NCBI GenBank assembly: GCA_036488085.1
Contig: DASXHZ010000012.1
Location: 124,001 to 188,000, forward strand
Origin: DASXHZ01 sp036488085
GTDB taxonomy: Bacteria; Acidobacteriota; Thermoanaerobaculia; Gp7-AA8
Length of the DNA stretch: 64,000 bases
Reading direction: 5' to 3'
Below are positions 16,854-24,977 of this stretch, one piece after another. Under the pieces are notes generated by a model, which was not told the origin of the DNA, ran no database searches, and worked only from the letters and a program-made list of their open reading frames with translations. The stretch's first letter is position 1. Every line of letters begins with the position of its first letter. The position numbers were made by a program, and so were the translations under genes.

Positions 16854-18262
16854 GCCTCCATTCGATCCGCGTGCGGCTGACGGCTTGGTACGCGTTGGTA
16901 CTCGCGCTGGCCTTGCTCGCGGCGGGCGCGGTCAGCTACGCGGTAGCGCGGCGGCAGATCGAGCGCTCGGCCGATGACGAGATCGTGTCGACCGCCCGCG
17001 ACCTCGTCGCCGGGCTGCGCGACGAGACGGAAGAAGGGCACGGCGTCTTGCGCCCGCGCTCGGCGAACGAGCTGCTGGCGGAGTTCCAGAACGCGGACCG
17101 CGTGGTCGCCCTCTTTCGCCCCGACGGCAGCGGCTTCGCCGCGCAACAGACGCCGATCGCGCGAACGGTGGACGCCGCGATGCTGCGCCGCCGCATCCAG
17201 GCGCACCACCTCGGGTGGACGACGAGTGACTGGGTGCGGATGTATCTGACATCCGCACGTTTCGGCGCGCAGCCGTTTGTCCTCGTCGTCGGCCAGTCGG
17301 TCGCCGCGCAACGGGAGACGATGCGCAACCTTCGCAACGCCATGCTCGCCACCGCGCCGGTGGCGCTCCTCATCGCGATCCTCGGCGGCTACGCGCTCGC
17401 CCGCAAGAGTCTCGCCCCGGTCGTGCGCATGAGTGAGAAGGCGCGCGCCATCAGCGCCACGAGCCTTTCCGAGCGGATCGAGGTCGCGAACGCGCGCGAT
17501 GAGCTGGGCGAGCTGGCGACGACGATGAACGAGTTGCTGGCGCGTCTCGAGCGCTCCTTCGGCGATCAGCTCCGTTTCATGGCGGACGCCTCGCACGAGC
17601 TCCGCACGCCGGTCGCCATCCTGCAGGGCGAGCTGGACGTCACTCTCTCGCGCGACGACCGCGACGCCGCCGACTATCGCGAGAGCCTCGAGGTCATGCA
17701 TCGCACGGTGCGCCGGCTGACGCGCATCGTTCGCGATCTCTTCCTCCTCGCGCGTAGCGACGCCGGCGACATGCCGCTCCGGCGCGAGCCGCTGTATGTC
17801 GCGGACGTCGTTTCGTACACCTGCCGCGCGTATAAGACGCTCGCGGCCGAGCATGACGTGACGCTCTCCGCCGACTGCGAAGGCGACATCGCGGTGGATG
17901 GCGACGAGGATCTCCTGCAGCGGCTGATCGGCAACCTCGCCGAGAACGCGATCCGCCACAGTCCGCGCGGCGCGGAAGTCAGCGTGCGCTGCTTCGTCGA
18001 CAACGATCGTGCGCGCATCGAAGTCCGCGACCAAGGCGCCGGCGTTCCGGCGCACCTGCGCGAGCAGATCTTCGAGCGATTCTTCCGCGTCGACACCGCC
18101 CGCACCGCCACCGCCGGCAGCGGCGCCGGCCTCGGTCTCGCGATCGCGCGCTGGGTCGCGCACGCGCATGGCGGGGAGCTGCGTTTGGAGTCGACCGGCC
18201 CGGACGGCAGCATGTTTGTAGCCACGCTTCCCCTACATGCGTCCGGTTTATCGGCCGTTTAG
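16850..18262 (+). CDS. Membrane sensor histidine kinase (HAMP, HisKA, HATPase)
   Basis: A 470-aa kinase with TM1 at about 10-32, a periplasmic sensor of some 130 residues, TM2 at about 163-185, a HAMP linker, the H box FMADASHELRTP with His249, N box NLAENAIRHSPRG and G boxes DQGAGVP and GAGLGLAIARW. Its layout resembles CusS-type metal sensors and other envelope-stress kinases, but the sensory domain has no obvious metal ligand cluster. GTG start overlaps the stop of the regulator gene. A secreted propeller-PepSY gene follows after 27 bp and may be in the same operon. Confidence 0.88.
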   Translation: MSLHSIRVRLTAWYALVLALALLAAGAVSYAVARRQIERSADDEIVSTARDLVAGLRDETEEGHGVLRPRSANELLAEFQNADRVVALFRPDGSGFAAQQTPIARTVDAAMLRRRIQAHHLGWTTSDWVRMYLTSARFGAQPFVLVVGQSVAAQRETMRNLRNAMLATAPVALLIAILGGYALARKSLAPVVRMSEKARAISATSLSERIEVANARDELGELATTMNELLARLERSFGDQLRFMADASHELRTPVAILQGELDVTLSRDDRDAADYRESLEVMHRTVRRLTRIVRDLFLLARSDAGDMPLRREPLYVADVVSYTCRAYKTLAAEHDVTLSADCEGDIAVDGDEDLLQRLIGNLAENAIRHSPRGAEVSVRCFVDNDRARIEVRDQGAGVPAHLREQIFERFFRVDTARTATAGSGAGLGLAIARWVAHAHGGELRLESTGPDGSMFVATLPLHASGLSAV

Positions 18263-18289
18263 GCCCGCTCGGATAGCGTCCGCGTCACG

Positions 18290-19576
18290 ATGAAACGATT
18301 CGCGATGATGATGCTCTTCTTGCTGCTCGCTGCCACCGTCAGCGCCGCTGACTACACGGTCAAACCGCTCCCGCTCCCCGGCGGAACGACGGCAGGCATC
18401 GCGATGGACTACATCGCCTTCCACGCCGCCACCAACACGGTGTGGGTTCCGGCCGGAGCGACCGGTGCGGTGGACGTCATCGATGCGTCGACCAAGAAGA
18501 TCCGCCAGGTCACCGGGTTTCCGACCAAAGAGATCACGGTGCGCGACCGCAAGCGCGTCATGGGGCCGAGCTCCGTCACCTTCGGCGACGGCGAAGTCTT
18601 CATCGGCAACCGCGGCGACAACAGCGTCTGCGCCGTCCATCCGAAGACGCTCGTCCGCGGCCGCTGCCAGGTGCTCGACTCGATGCCCGACGGGTTGGCG
18701 TATGTCGGCCCGACGAAGGAAGTGTGGGTCACCACGCCGCGCGACAAATCGATCCGCATCCTCGACGCCGGCACCCTGCACGAGAAGTCGAAGCTCACCT
18801 TCGAGGGAAATCCTGAAGGGTTCGCGGTCGATGCGAAGCGCCATCGCTTCTACACCAACCTCGAGGACAAGGATCGGACGCTGGCCATCGACCTGACGTC
18901 GCACAAGACCGAGGCGACGTGGAACCCGGGATGCGGCGAAGACGGACCGCACGGACTCCGCATCGACGAAAAGGCGGGGCACCTCTTCGTCGCCTGCAGC
19001 GCGAAAGTCGAAGTGCTGAATGCCGGCGGCGACGGTGCGATTCTCTCTTCGATCGACACCGGCAACGGCGTCGACGATTTCGATTACGCCGGGGGACTGG
19101 TCTACGTCGGTGCCGCACGCGACGGAAAGCTCACCATCGCCCGCGCCGATTCATCCGGCCACCTCTCTCTCGTCGCGAGCGTGCCGACTGCTGCCGGCGC
19201 CCGCAACCCGGCGGTGGCAAAGAACGGCGACGTCTTCCTGGCGCACGGCGGCGGCACGGCCTCGAGCGACCTCATTGTCGTCTCGCCGGCAGCATCGCCC
19301 GAGCCGACGCAGGCGGAGCTAGAGAAGGAAGCGAAGATCTCGATGGAGAAGGCGCGCGACATTGCCCTCGCCAAAGTGCCGCACGGAAAGATCGCGAGCG
19401 AAGAGCTCGAGCGCGAGCACGGAAAACTCATCTACTCGTTCGACATCAAGACCTCGCAGCCCGGCGTGACCGAGGTCAACGTCGACGCCATGAACGGACA
19501 CGTCATCGACGTTCATCATGAGACGCCGAAGGCCGAGGCGACGGAGAAGAAGCAGGAAGCGAAGCATCCGCGGTAA
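18290..19576 (+). CDS. Secreted beta-propeller protein with C-terminal PepSY domain
   Basis: A 428-aa protein with signal peptide (MLFLLLAATVSAA). Residues 20-340 contain repeated blades of the YncE/NHL kind (VWVPAGATGAVDVIDASTKK, EVFIGNRGDNSVCAV, LFVACSAKVEVLNA). Residues about 345-415 form a PepSY domain (SMEKARDIALAKVPHGKIAS, then EVNVDAMNGHVIDVHHE). PepSY domains are linked to protease inhibition and metal or redox systems; here it is joined to a propeller, which is unusual. It follows a two-component pair by 27 bp and converges on a broken barrel gene. Periplasmic scaffold or sensor is the best guess. Confidence 0.75.
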   Translation: MKRFAMMMLFLLLAATVSAADYTVKPLPLPGGTTAGIAMDYIAFHAATNTVWVPAGATGAVDVIDASTKKIRQVTGFPTKEITVRDRKRVMGPSSVTFGDGEVFIGNRGDNSVCAVHPKTLVRGRCQVLDSMPDGLAYVGPTKEVWVTTPRDKSIRILDAGTLHEKSKLTFEGNPEGFAVDAKRHRFYTNLEDKDRTLAIDLTSHKTEATWNPGCGEDGPHGLRIDEKAGHLFVACSAKVEVLNAGGDGAILSSIDTGNGVDDFDYAGGLVYVGAARDGKLTIARADSSGHLSLVASVPTAAGARNPAVAKNGDVFLAHGGGTASSDLIVVSPAASPEPTQAELEKEAKISMEKARDIALAKVPHGKIASEELEREHGKLIYSFDIKTSQPGVTEVNVDAMNGHVIDVHHETPKAEATEKKQEAKHPR

Positions 19577-19596
19577 TCGCCCGGTTGGTTTCGCCG

Positions 19597-20604
19597 TTAG
19601 AACGCGCGGCTGATGGTGAGCGCGAAGGTCGTGCCTTGGGAGAACGTCTCGTCCTCGGACGCGTTCAGACCGTGCGAGTAGAGCTCGCGATAGACCGATG
19701 ACGTGACCGTCGTACCGAGGAGCGGATACGCGAGTTGTAGGCGCAGGCCGCCGTTGGAGAAGCCGGTCCCTTCGTCGAGCGCTCCGTGCCAGCGGCCGAT
19801 CGTTTGATACTGGCCGGCCGCGCTGAGACCGATGGTTCCGCGGCCGGCAGCGAACGACGGCCCGGCTGTCCAGCGGAAGTTCTTCGGCGCGCGGAAACCG
19901 TGCTCGTTCGTCGTCAGCGGCACCGTCGCCTGCAGCAGAACCGACGCGATCGCGGTACGGAACGGCCGGCTCCATGCGATCTCCGCCTCGGGTGCGTAGA
20001 CGCCACTGCCGAATTGCAGATGCTCGTGCGTCTTCCCCTCCAACCCGAGACGGACGGGATCGGGGACCGTGTGGCCGAGCGGCAGCGTCGTACCGAAGCC
20101 GAAGCGCCACCGCGACGCGCCGGGAGTCGCCGGCGCCCAGAGCAGCAGCAGATCGGCGTCCGACTTGCCGTAGAGCGTTTCGGTGCGGTGGTGAATGTCG
20201 CCATACGGTGGGATGAACGGCTGGCCGTCGAGCGTCGTGTATCGGACGTGCTGGTCCTTCACGTCATACGGCAGCCGTAGCGACACGCCGACGCCGTCCC
20301 GAACGCCGTACGCCGCATCGACCTCGGCATGAAAGAGCGCGAGGCGCACGTGGTGCTCGTGATCGGGAATCGTCATCGCCGCGCACTCCACCGGCGCAAC
20401 GTCGGGACAGGTCGCGACATGCGAGGTGTTGAACGTGCCGTACGCGAACGAAGTGGAGATCGTCCACCGCCCGGGAGCGGGAACCGTTTGCGTTGCCCCT
20501 CCGCCGGAGAGGTTCGGATTCGCTCAGGCGGGTCAGGCGTACGCGCTCGGCAGCAAGCCGAGCATCGCCGCGACGATGGCGGCGTAGCGAAGCGCGCGCC
20601 TCAC
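19597..20604 (-). pseudogene. Outer membrane barrel-like protein interrupted by two in-frame TGA stops after the signal peptide
   Basis: A GTG at 20604 overlaps the stop of the thioredoxin gene (GTGA) and begins a 23-residue leader, RYAAIVAAMLGLLPSAYA, a textbook signal peptide ending in AYA. The same frame then reads TGA, Pro, Ala, TGA and continues open for 308 codons. The continuation (ANPNLSGGGATQ..., GRWTISTSFAYGTFN) has the strand pattern and the C-terminal FALTISRAF of an outer membrane barrel. Internal starts (GTG 20391, ATG 20376) would remove the leader and first strands. Either the gene is dead, or the sequence has errors at 20524-20535. TGA is a normal stop in neighbouring genes, so recoding is unlikely. 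Confidence 0.7.
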
Positions 20605-21284
20605 CGCTCCGCCTTCTCGATCGCGGCGAGCACTTCGTCCCACATGCCGCCCGTGACGGCGGCCACGAACTTCCCGCGCGCGTCGTAGACGCGCAGGTAC
20701 GGCAGCACCTCGGCGCGCAGCTCGGTCGCCTGTTTCGCGGCGTCGTTGTCCCACTTCCCGATGTTGACGCGCCGGACGGCGAGGTCCGGCTTGCTGCCGT
20801 TCATCAGGTGTTGCAGCCGTGTCTCGAGTACGCGGCACGGTCCGCACCAGTCGGCATAGAAGTCGACGATCGTCACCTTGCCCGGAGCGAGGACGCGGCC
20901 GAGGTCGACGCGCCGCCCGTCCGTGAATGCGCGGATATCGAGCTTCGCGGCCACCGCGGCCGGCAACGGCTCGATCTCCTTCGCCGTCTCGCCGGGAAAG
21001 ACCGCCTCGAAGCCGGCATTCTCGACCGCAGCGCGCAACTTCTCGCGATCGAATCCTGCGGGGACCTCGACCGTGGCGGTGTTCGCCTTGGCGTCGACGC
21101 GCGCGCTCTTCACTCCATCGACCGCGTCCAGCGCTTTCACGATCGGCGGCCCGCACTTCTCGCAGTCGATTCCGACGACGTGAAAGGTCAGCGTGTTGGC
21201 GGCGACGAGGACGGCCGCGAAGAATGTCAGCACAAAAGAGCGAGACCGTACCGCGACTGAAAAGATTCCGTCGGCATATCGCAT
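20601..21284 (-). CDS. Exported HMA domain-thioredoxin fusion
   Basis: A 227-aa protein with an N-terminal hydrophobic segment (SFVLTFFAAVLVAA) that is a signal peptide or anchor. Residues 32-98 form a heavy-metal-associated domain with Cys41 and Cys44 in GIDCEKC. Residues about 112-225 form a thioredoxin domain with Cys147 and Cys150 in DWCGPC. This joins a soft-metal binding fold to a dithiol redox fold in the periplasm, so a role in metal delivery, copper handling or metallo-thiol reduction is plausible. The broken barrel gene starts inside its stop codon. The gene is divergent from the 21324 gene with a 39-bp gap. Confidence 0.8.
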   Translation of the reverse strand: MRYADGIFSVAVRSRSFVLTFFAAVLVAANTLTFHVVGIDCEKCGPPIVKALDAVDGVKSARVDAKANTATVEVPAGFDREKLRAAVENAGFEAVFPGETAKEIEPLPAAVAAKLDIRAFTDGRRVDLGRVLAPGKVTIVDFYADWCGPCRVLETRLQHLMNGSKPDLAVRRVNIGKWDNDAAKQATELRAEVLPYLRVYDARGKFVAAVTGGMWDEVLAAIEKAER

Positions 21285-21323
21285 TCAGCTAACTGGCGTA
21301 CTCAGCCCGCGTCTAAACGCCGC

Positions 21324-22418
21324 ATGGTCCTTCTGACTTCGCTCGTACTCGCAACGCTGGCCACGGCAACACCCGTCATCACGGCGGATGCGGTCATCGA
21401 GCGCTATGTTGCGGCTCGCGGCGGGCTCGAGAGGATGCACGGCATTCGGACGATGATCTACCGCGGCGAATATCGCGAAGGGGAACATGTATCGCCGAAT
21501 GCGGCCCTCACGCTCATGCGGCCGTACTACAAGCTCGTCGGGGATGCCGAGCACCCCAACCCCGATTTCGCGGAGGGGTATGACGGAAGTGCGTGGGAGT
21601 TCTACCGAGACCCAGGCATCGTCGTGCGCACGGTCGGCGCGGCGTCGGAGGCGGGACGGCACGCCGTGTACATCGACGGCCCGCTGATCGGATACCGGGA
21701 GCGCGGATGGGAAGTCGCTCTCGCGGGGAAGGAACGCATCGACGGCCGTGACGCGTGGCACCTCGCCATCACGATGCCCGACGGATTTCGCCAGGACGAC
21801 TTCATCGACGCCGAGACGTGGCTGCTCATCGCGGAACGGAAGGCGGCGCCGATTCACGCGTTCGGAAACAAGGTCACCTCGGAAGAACGGATCGGCGATT
21901 ATCGCGACGTCGCCGGAGTTCTTTTCCCCTTTGCGCACAAAGAGGTGGAGCTTTCGACAGGCCGCGTGCTCAACGAGATGCGCTGGAAGGAGATCGTCGT
22001 GAATCACGACCTCGACACGGCCGTCTTCTCGCCGCCGGAATGGCCGCGAACGCCGATTCAGATCCTCATGGCGCAACTCTTTGCGGAACGATCCGATGTG
22101 AAGGCGGTGATGTGGACGTACCGCGATTTCCGCGCGGCGCATCCGGCAGCGGACTCGGATGTCGCGATGCAGGCCGTCGGATATCAGATCCTGAAGATGG
22201 GCGACGTCGCGTCCGCGGTGGCCCTCCTGAAAGAAAACGCGACTGCGTATCCGCGCTCCTCCCGCGCCGCATTCGGTCTCGGGCGGGCGCTCGGTTCGGC
22301 CGGAGAGTGCACCGCGGCATCGCGCGAGTTTCGGAGAGCGCTGGCACTGGATGGCACGTACAAGCGAGCCGAGGACGCGCTCAGGGCATTGGCGTGTTCG
22401 GCCTCGACGCCCCAATAA
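21324..22418 (+). CDS. Secreted LolA/outer-membrane-lipoprotein-sorting-like protein with C-terminal TPR
   Basis: A 364-aa protein with signal peptide (LTSLVLATLATATP). Residues 20-240 have the pattern of a half-barrel lipoprotein-carrier-like domain (DAVIERYVAARGGLERMHGI, YKLVGDAEHPN, DFIDAETWLLIAERK, FPFAHKEVELSTGRVLNE), which binds acyl chains in LolA relatives. The last 100 residues form two tetratricopeptide repeats (GDVASAVALLKENATAYPRS, GECTAASREFRRALALDG). Function is unknown; periplasmic. The stop is six bases from a terminator that serves the opposing gene. Confidence 0.65.
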   Translation: MVLLTSLVLATLATATPVITADAVIERYVAARGGLERMHGIRTMIYRGEYREGEHVSPNAALTLMRPYYKLVGDAEHPNPDFAEGYDGSAWEFYRDPGIVVRTVGAASEAGRHAVYIDGPLIGYRERGWEVALAGKERIDGRDAWHLAITMPDGFRQDDFIDAETWLLIAERKAAPIHAFGNKVTSEERIGDYRDVAGVLFPFAHKEVELSTGRVLNEMRWKEIVVNHDLDTAVFSPPEWPRTPIQILMAQLFAERSDVKAVMWTYRDFRAAHPAADSDVAMQAVGYQILKMGDVASAVALLKENATAYPRSSRAAFGLGRALGSAGECTAASREFRRALALDGTYKRAEDALRALACSASTPQ

Positions 22419-22424
22419 AGAAAA

Positions 22425-22450
22425 GCGCCGCCGGTTGGTACCGGCGGCGC
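22425..22450 (-). terminator. Rho-independent terminator
   Basis: GCGCCGCCGG and CCGGCGGCGC form a perfect 10-bp stem with a 6-nt loop. On the minus strand it is followed by TTTTCTTT, so it ends transcription of the glycine-zipper gene that stops at 22474. The plus-strand side lacks a T-run. Confidence 0.85.
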
Positions 22451-22473
22451 GAAGTAGTTAAACGAGCGAGTGC

Positions 22474-22743
22474 CTAGTAGTGGCGATGATGGCGGCGGTG
22501 GCGGCGGGTCGTGTAGTGACGTGTCGACTCGTGATGTCGCGCGTACTGCACTCCATTGCCGAGCGCGGCGCCGACGACGGCACCCTTCGTTCCACCGACC
22601 AACGCACCGGCGACGGCGCCGATGACGGTTCCCTTCGTACGGCTCTGCGGTTTCGACCAGTCCTGCGCGAATGCTCCGCCCGCCGGAAGAATCAGGGCAG
22701 AAGCGAGCACCGCTGCTTGAATTTTTCGTGTGAAGTCAGCCAT
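22474..22743 (-). CDS. Glycine-zipper protein with basic C-terminal tail
   Basis: An 89-aa protein with a signal peptide (AAVLASALILPAGGAFA) and a glycine zipper (GTVIGAVAGALVGGTKGAVV) that could form a membrane-inserted helical hairpin, as in YMGG-type proteins of the outer envelope. The tail is extremely rich in His, Arg and Tyr (HHESTRHYTTRRHRRHHRHY), which may bind metal or polyanions. It is monocistronic: divergent from the hybrid kinase at 22862 and followed by a strong terminator. Confidence 0.75.
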   Translation of the reverse strand: MADFTRKIQAAVLASALILPAGGAFAQDWSKPQSRTKGTVIGAVAGALVGGTKGAVVGAALGNGVQYARHHESTRHYTTRRHRRHHRHY

Positions 22744-22861
22744 GTGAATAGCGTCTCCTTAGCCCGTTCAAATTGCGAGGACGATGCCGACTTTGACCCC
22801 CATTGGGTGAGCAATGGACGAGCAACGGATGAGCAGCAATTTTGCAATATGAAATAGGTAG

Positions 22862-24919
22862 GTGGACCGACGGAAACCGACCCTATCCTCCCCCGATGAG
22901 CTCGCGCAGATCGCAGAGCAGCTCCGGCTGATCGTCGATAGCGTTCGCGACTACGCGATCTATCTGCTCGACCCGGAAGGGCGCCTCAAGAGCTGGTCGC
23001 GCGGCGCTCAACGCATCAAGGGCTACACGCCCGACGAGGTGATCGGCCGGAACTTCGAGATCTTCTATCCGCCGGAAGACGTCGCGTCCGGAAAGCCGCG
23101 CCGCCAGCTCGAGATCGCCGCGGAACGGGGAACGTACGAAGACGAGAGCATCCACGTCCGGAAAGACGGGTCGCGCTTCTGGGCGCAGGTGGTCGTCAGC
23201 GCCATTCGCGATCAGAACGGTGCCCTGCTCGGGTTCGTGAACCTGACGCACGACGTCACGGAGCGTCGCCGCCAGCGGGAACGCCTCGCGTTCATCGCAG
23301 ACGCCAGCCGCGCACTTTCGTCGTCGATCGACTACGCGGAAACGCTCGCGCGGATCGCCAAGATTGCGGTGCCGCGCATCGCCGACTGGTGCGCCATCGA
23401 TCTGCTGTCGGACGACGGCCAGTCGATGTCGCGCGTCACGGTCGAACACGAAGATCCGGCCAAGGTCCGGCAGGCGAAGGACCTTCAAACGAAGCATGCC
23501 GTCTTGCCGTCGGACCCCGGTATCGCAGACGCCATTCGCGAGCGGCGCGTCATCTTCTTCCCCGACGTTTCCGAGGATGTGCTGCGAGAGAGGGGACTTT
23601 CCGAGGGACGTCTCGCTCTGATCCGAGAGCTCGGACTCCGCTCGACGATCGTCGCGCCGCTCATCGCGAGCGACCGTGTGCTTGGGACGCTGACGCTGGT
23701 CACGGCGGACAATCGCCGGCTGATGGCTGAGGACGTCATCGTCGCCGAGGACGTGGCGTCGCGCGCTGCCATCGCGGTGCAGAACGCGCAGCTCTATCGG
23801 GAGGCGCAGGAAGCAAACCGCGCAAAGGACGACTTCCTGGCTACGGTGTCGCACGAGTTGCGGACGCCGATGACGGCGATCCTCGGGTGGGCGAAGCTGA
23901 TGCGCAATGAACGCGATCCGGCGATGCTCACCGAGGCGGTGGCGGCGATCGAAGGAAGCGCGATGGCGCAGGCGCAACTCATCGACGACATCCTGGACGT
24001 GTCGCGCATTCGCGTCGGCAAGCTCCGAATGCGTTTCGACGAAACGCACCTCGCGGACGTGGTGGAGCGGGCGGTGGAGACCATGCGTCCGCTCGCCGAG
24101 GCGAAGAACATCGAATTGCAGGTCGACCTGGCCTCGCGCGACGCCGCGGTGAAGGGTGATCGCCAGCGGCTGCAACAGGTCGTCCTGAACCTGCTCTCCA
24201 ATGCGGTGAAGTTCACGCCGGACGGCGGCCGCGTTTCGGTCACGCTGGCGAAGAACGGCACGACCGCGCGCATCACGGTGAGCGACAACGGTCCCGGCAT
24301 ACCGCCCGAGTTTCTGCCGCATTTGTTCGAACGGTTCCGGCAGGCCGAAACGAATCAAACGCGCGCGCACGGTGGCCTCGGTCTCGGTCTGTCGATCGCG
24401 CAATACATCGTTTCGACGCACGGCGGAAGCATCCATGCGGAAAGCGCCGGCGAAGGAAAGGGAGCGACGTTCACGGTCGAACTGCCGCTCATTGAGACCG
24501 AGAAACTTCCGCCTTCCCAGGCGGACCATCGCACCGAACCTTTGCCATCGCTTGCCGGCGCCTTCGTCCTGGTCGTGGAAGACGACGAGGCGACGCGCCA
24601 GTACATATGCTTCGCACTAGAACGAGCGGGCGCCGAGTGCCGGGATGCTCGATCGGTGGAGGAAGCATTGAAGTCGATCGCATCGCGTCCGCCGGCCGTC
24701 ATCGTCTCCGACATCGCCATGCCCGACCGGACGGGCTACGAGCTGGCGCGCAACGTACGCGAGTCGGGCTGGAAGATCCCGATGCTCGCGGTGACCGCCT
24801 CGGGCGTCGTCGCAGACCGCGACCGCGCGTTGTCGAGCGGCTTTGACGACTACCTGCGAAAGCCCGTCGAGCCGGAAACGCTGGTCAGAACGGTGCACGG
24901 ACTGTTGACGCGCATGTGA
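22862..24919 (+). CDS. Hybrid sensor histidine kinase (PAS-GAF-HK-REC)
   Basis: A 685-aa soluble kinase. Residues 12-130 form a PAS domain (DYAIYLLDPEGRLKSWSRGA, KGYTPDEVIGRNFEIFY) with a PAC-like end (FVNLTHDVTERRR). Residues about 140-315 form a GAF domain. The H box is TVSHELRTPMTA with His331; the G2 box is GLGLGLSIAQYI. A C-terminal receiver has Asp617 in VSDIAMPDRTG. The start is GTG after TAGGTAG; an upstream ATG is closed by a stop. The stop codon lies in a perfect palindrome (GTGACC-GG-GGTCAC, 24916-24929) that may act as a weak terminator. A REC-GGDEF-REC gene follows after 58 bp. Confidence 0.88.
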   Translation: MDRRKPTLSSPDELAQIAEQLRLIVDSVRDYAIYLLDPEGRLKSWSRGAQRIKGYTPDEVIGRNFEIFYPPEDVASGKPRRQLEIAAERGTYEDESIHVRKDGSRFWAQVVVSAIRDQNGALLGFVNLTHDVTERRRQRERLAFIADASRALSSSIDYAETLARIAKIAVPRIADWCAIDLLSDDGQSMSRVTVEHEDPAKVRQAKDLQTKHAVLPSDPGIADAIRERRVIFFPDVSEDVLRERGLSEGRLALIRELGLRSTIVAPLIASDRVLGTLTLVTADNRRLMAEDVIVAEDVASRAAIAVQNAQLYREAQEANRAKDDFLATVSHELRTPMTAILGWAKLMRNERDPAMLTEAVAAIEGSAMAQAQLIDDILDVSRIRVGKLRMRFDETHLADVVERAVETMRPLAEAKNIELQVDLASRDAAVKGDRQRLQQVVLNLLSNAVKFTPDGGRVSVTLAKNGTTARITVSDNGPGIPPEFLPHLFERFRQAETNQTRAHGGLGLGLSIAQYIVSTHGGSIHAESAGEGKGATFTVELPLIETEKLPPSQADHRTEPLPSLAGAFVLVVEDDEATRQYICFALERAGAECRDARSVEEALKSIASRPPAVIVSDIAMPDRTGYELARNVRESGWKIPMLAVTASGVVADRDRALSSGFDDYLRKPVEPETLVRTVHGLLTRM

Positions 24920-24977
24920 CCGGGGTCACGCGACCCTCTCCTTGTGGCGTGTAGCTTGAACGCGGCGCAAGGGAAAC

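Noticed and set aside
16832..18169. Minus-strand frame of 445 aa across the sensor kinase
   Set aside because: Antisense shadow of a complete HAMP-HisKA-HATPase protein.
20524..20535. Selenocysteine or TGA recoding in the barrel gene
   Set aside because: Two TGA codons next to a signal cleavage site are not in a redox context, no SECIS-like hairpin is evident, and TGA is the normal stop of nearby genes.
24916..24929. GTGACC-GG-GGTCAC palindrome as an intrinsic terminator
   Set aside because: The stem is short and no T-run follows on either strand; noted only within the gene entry.
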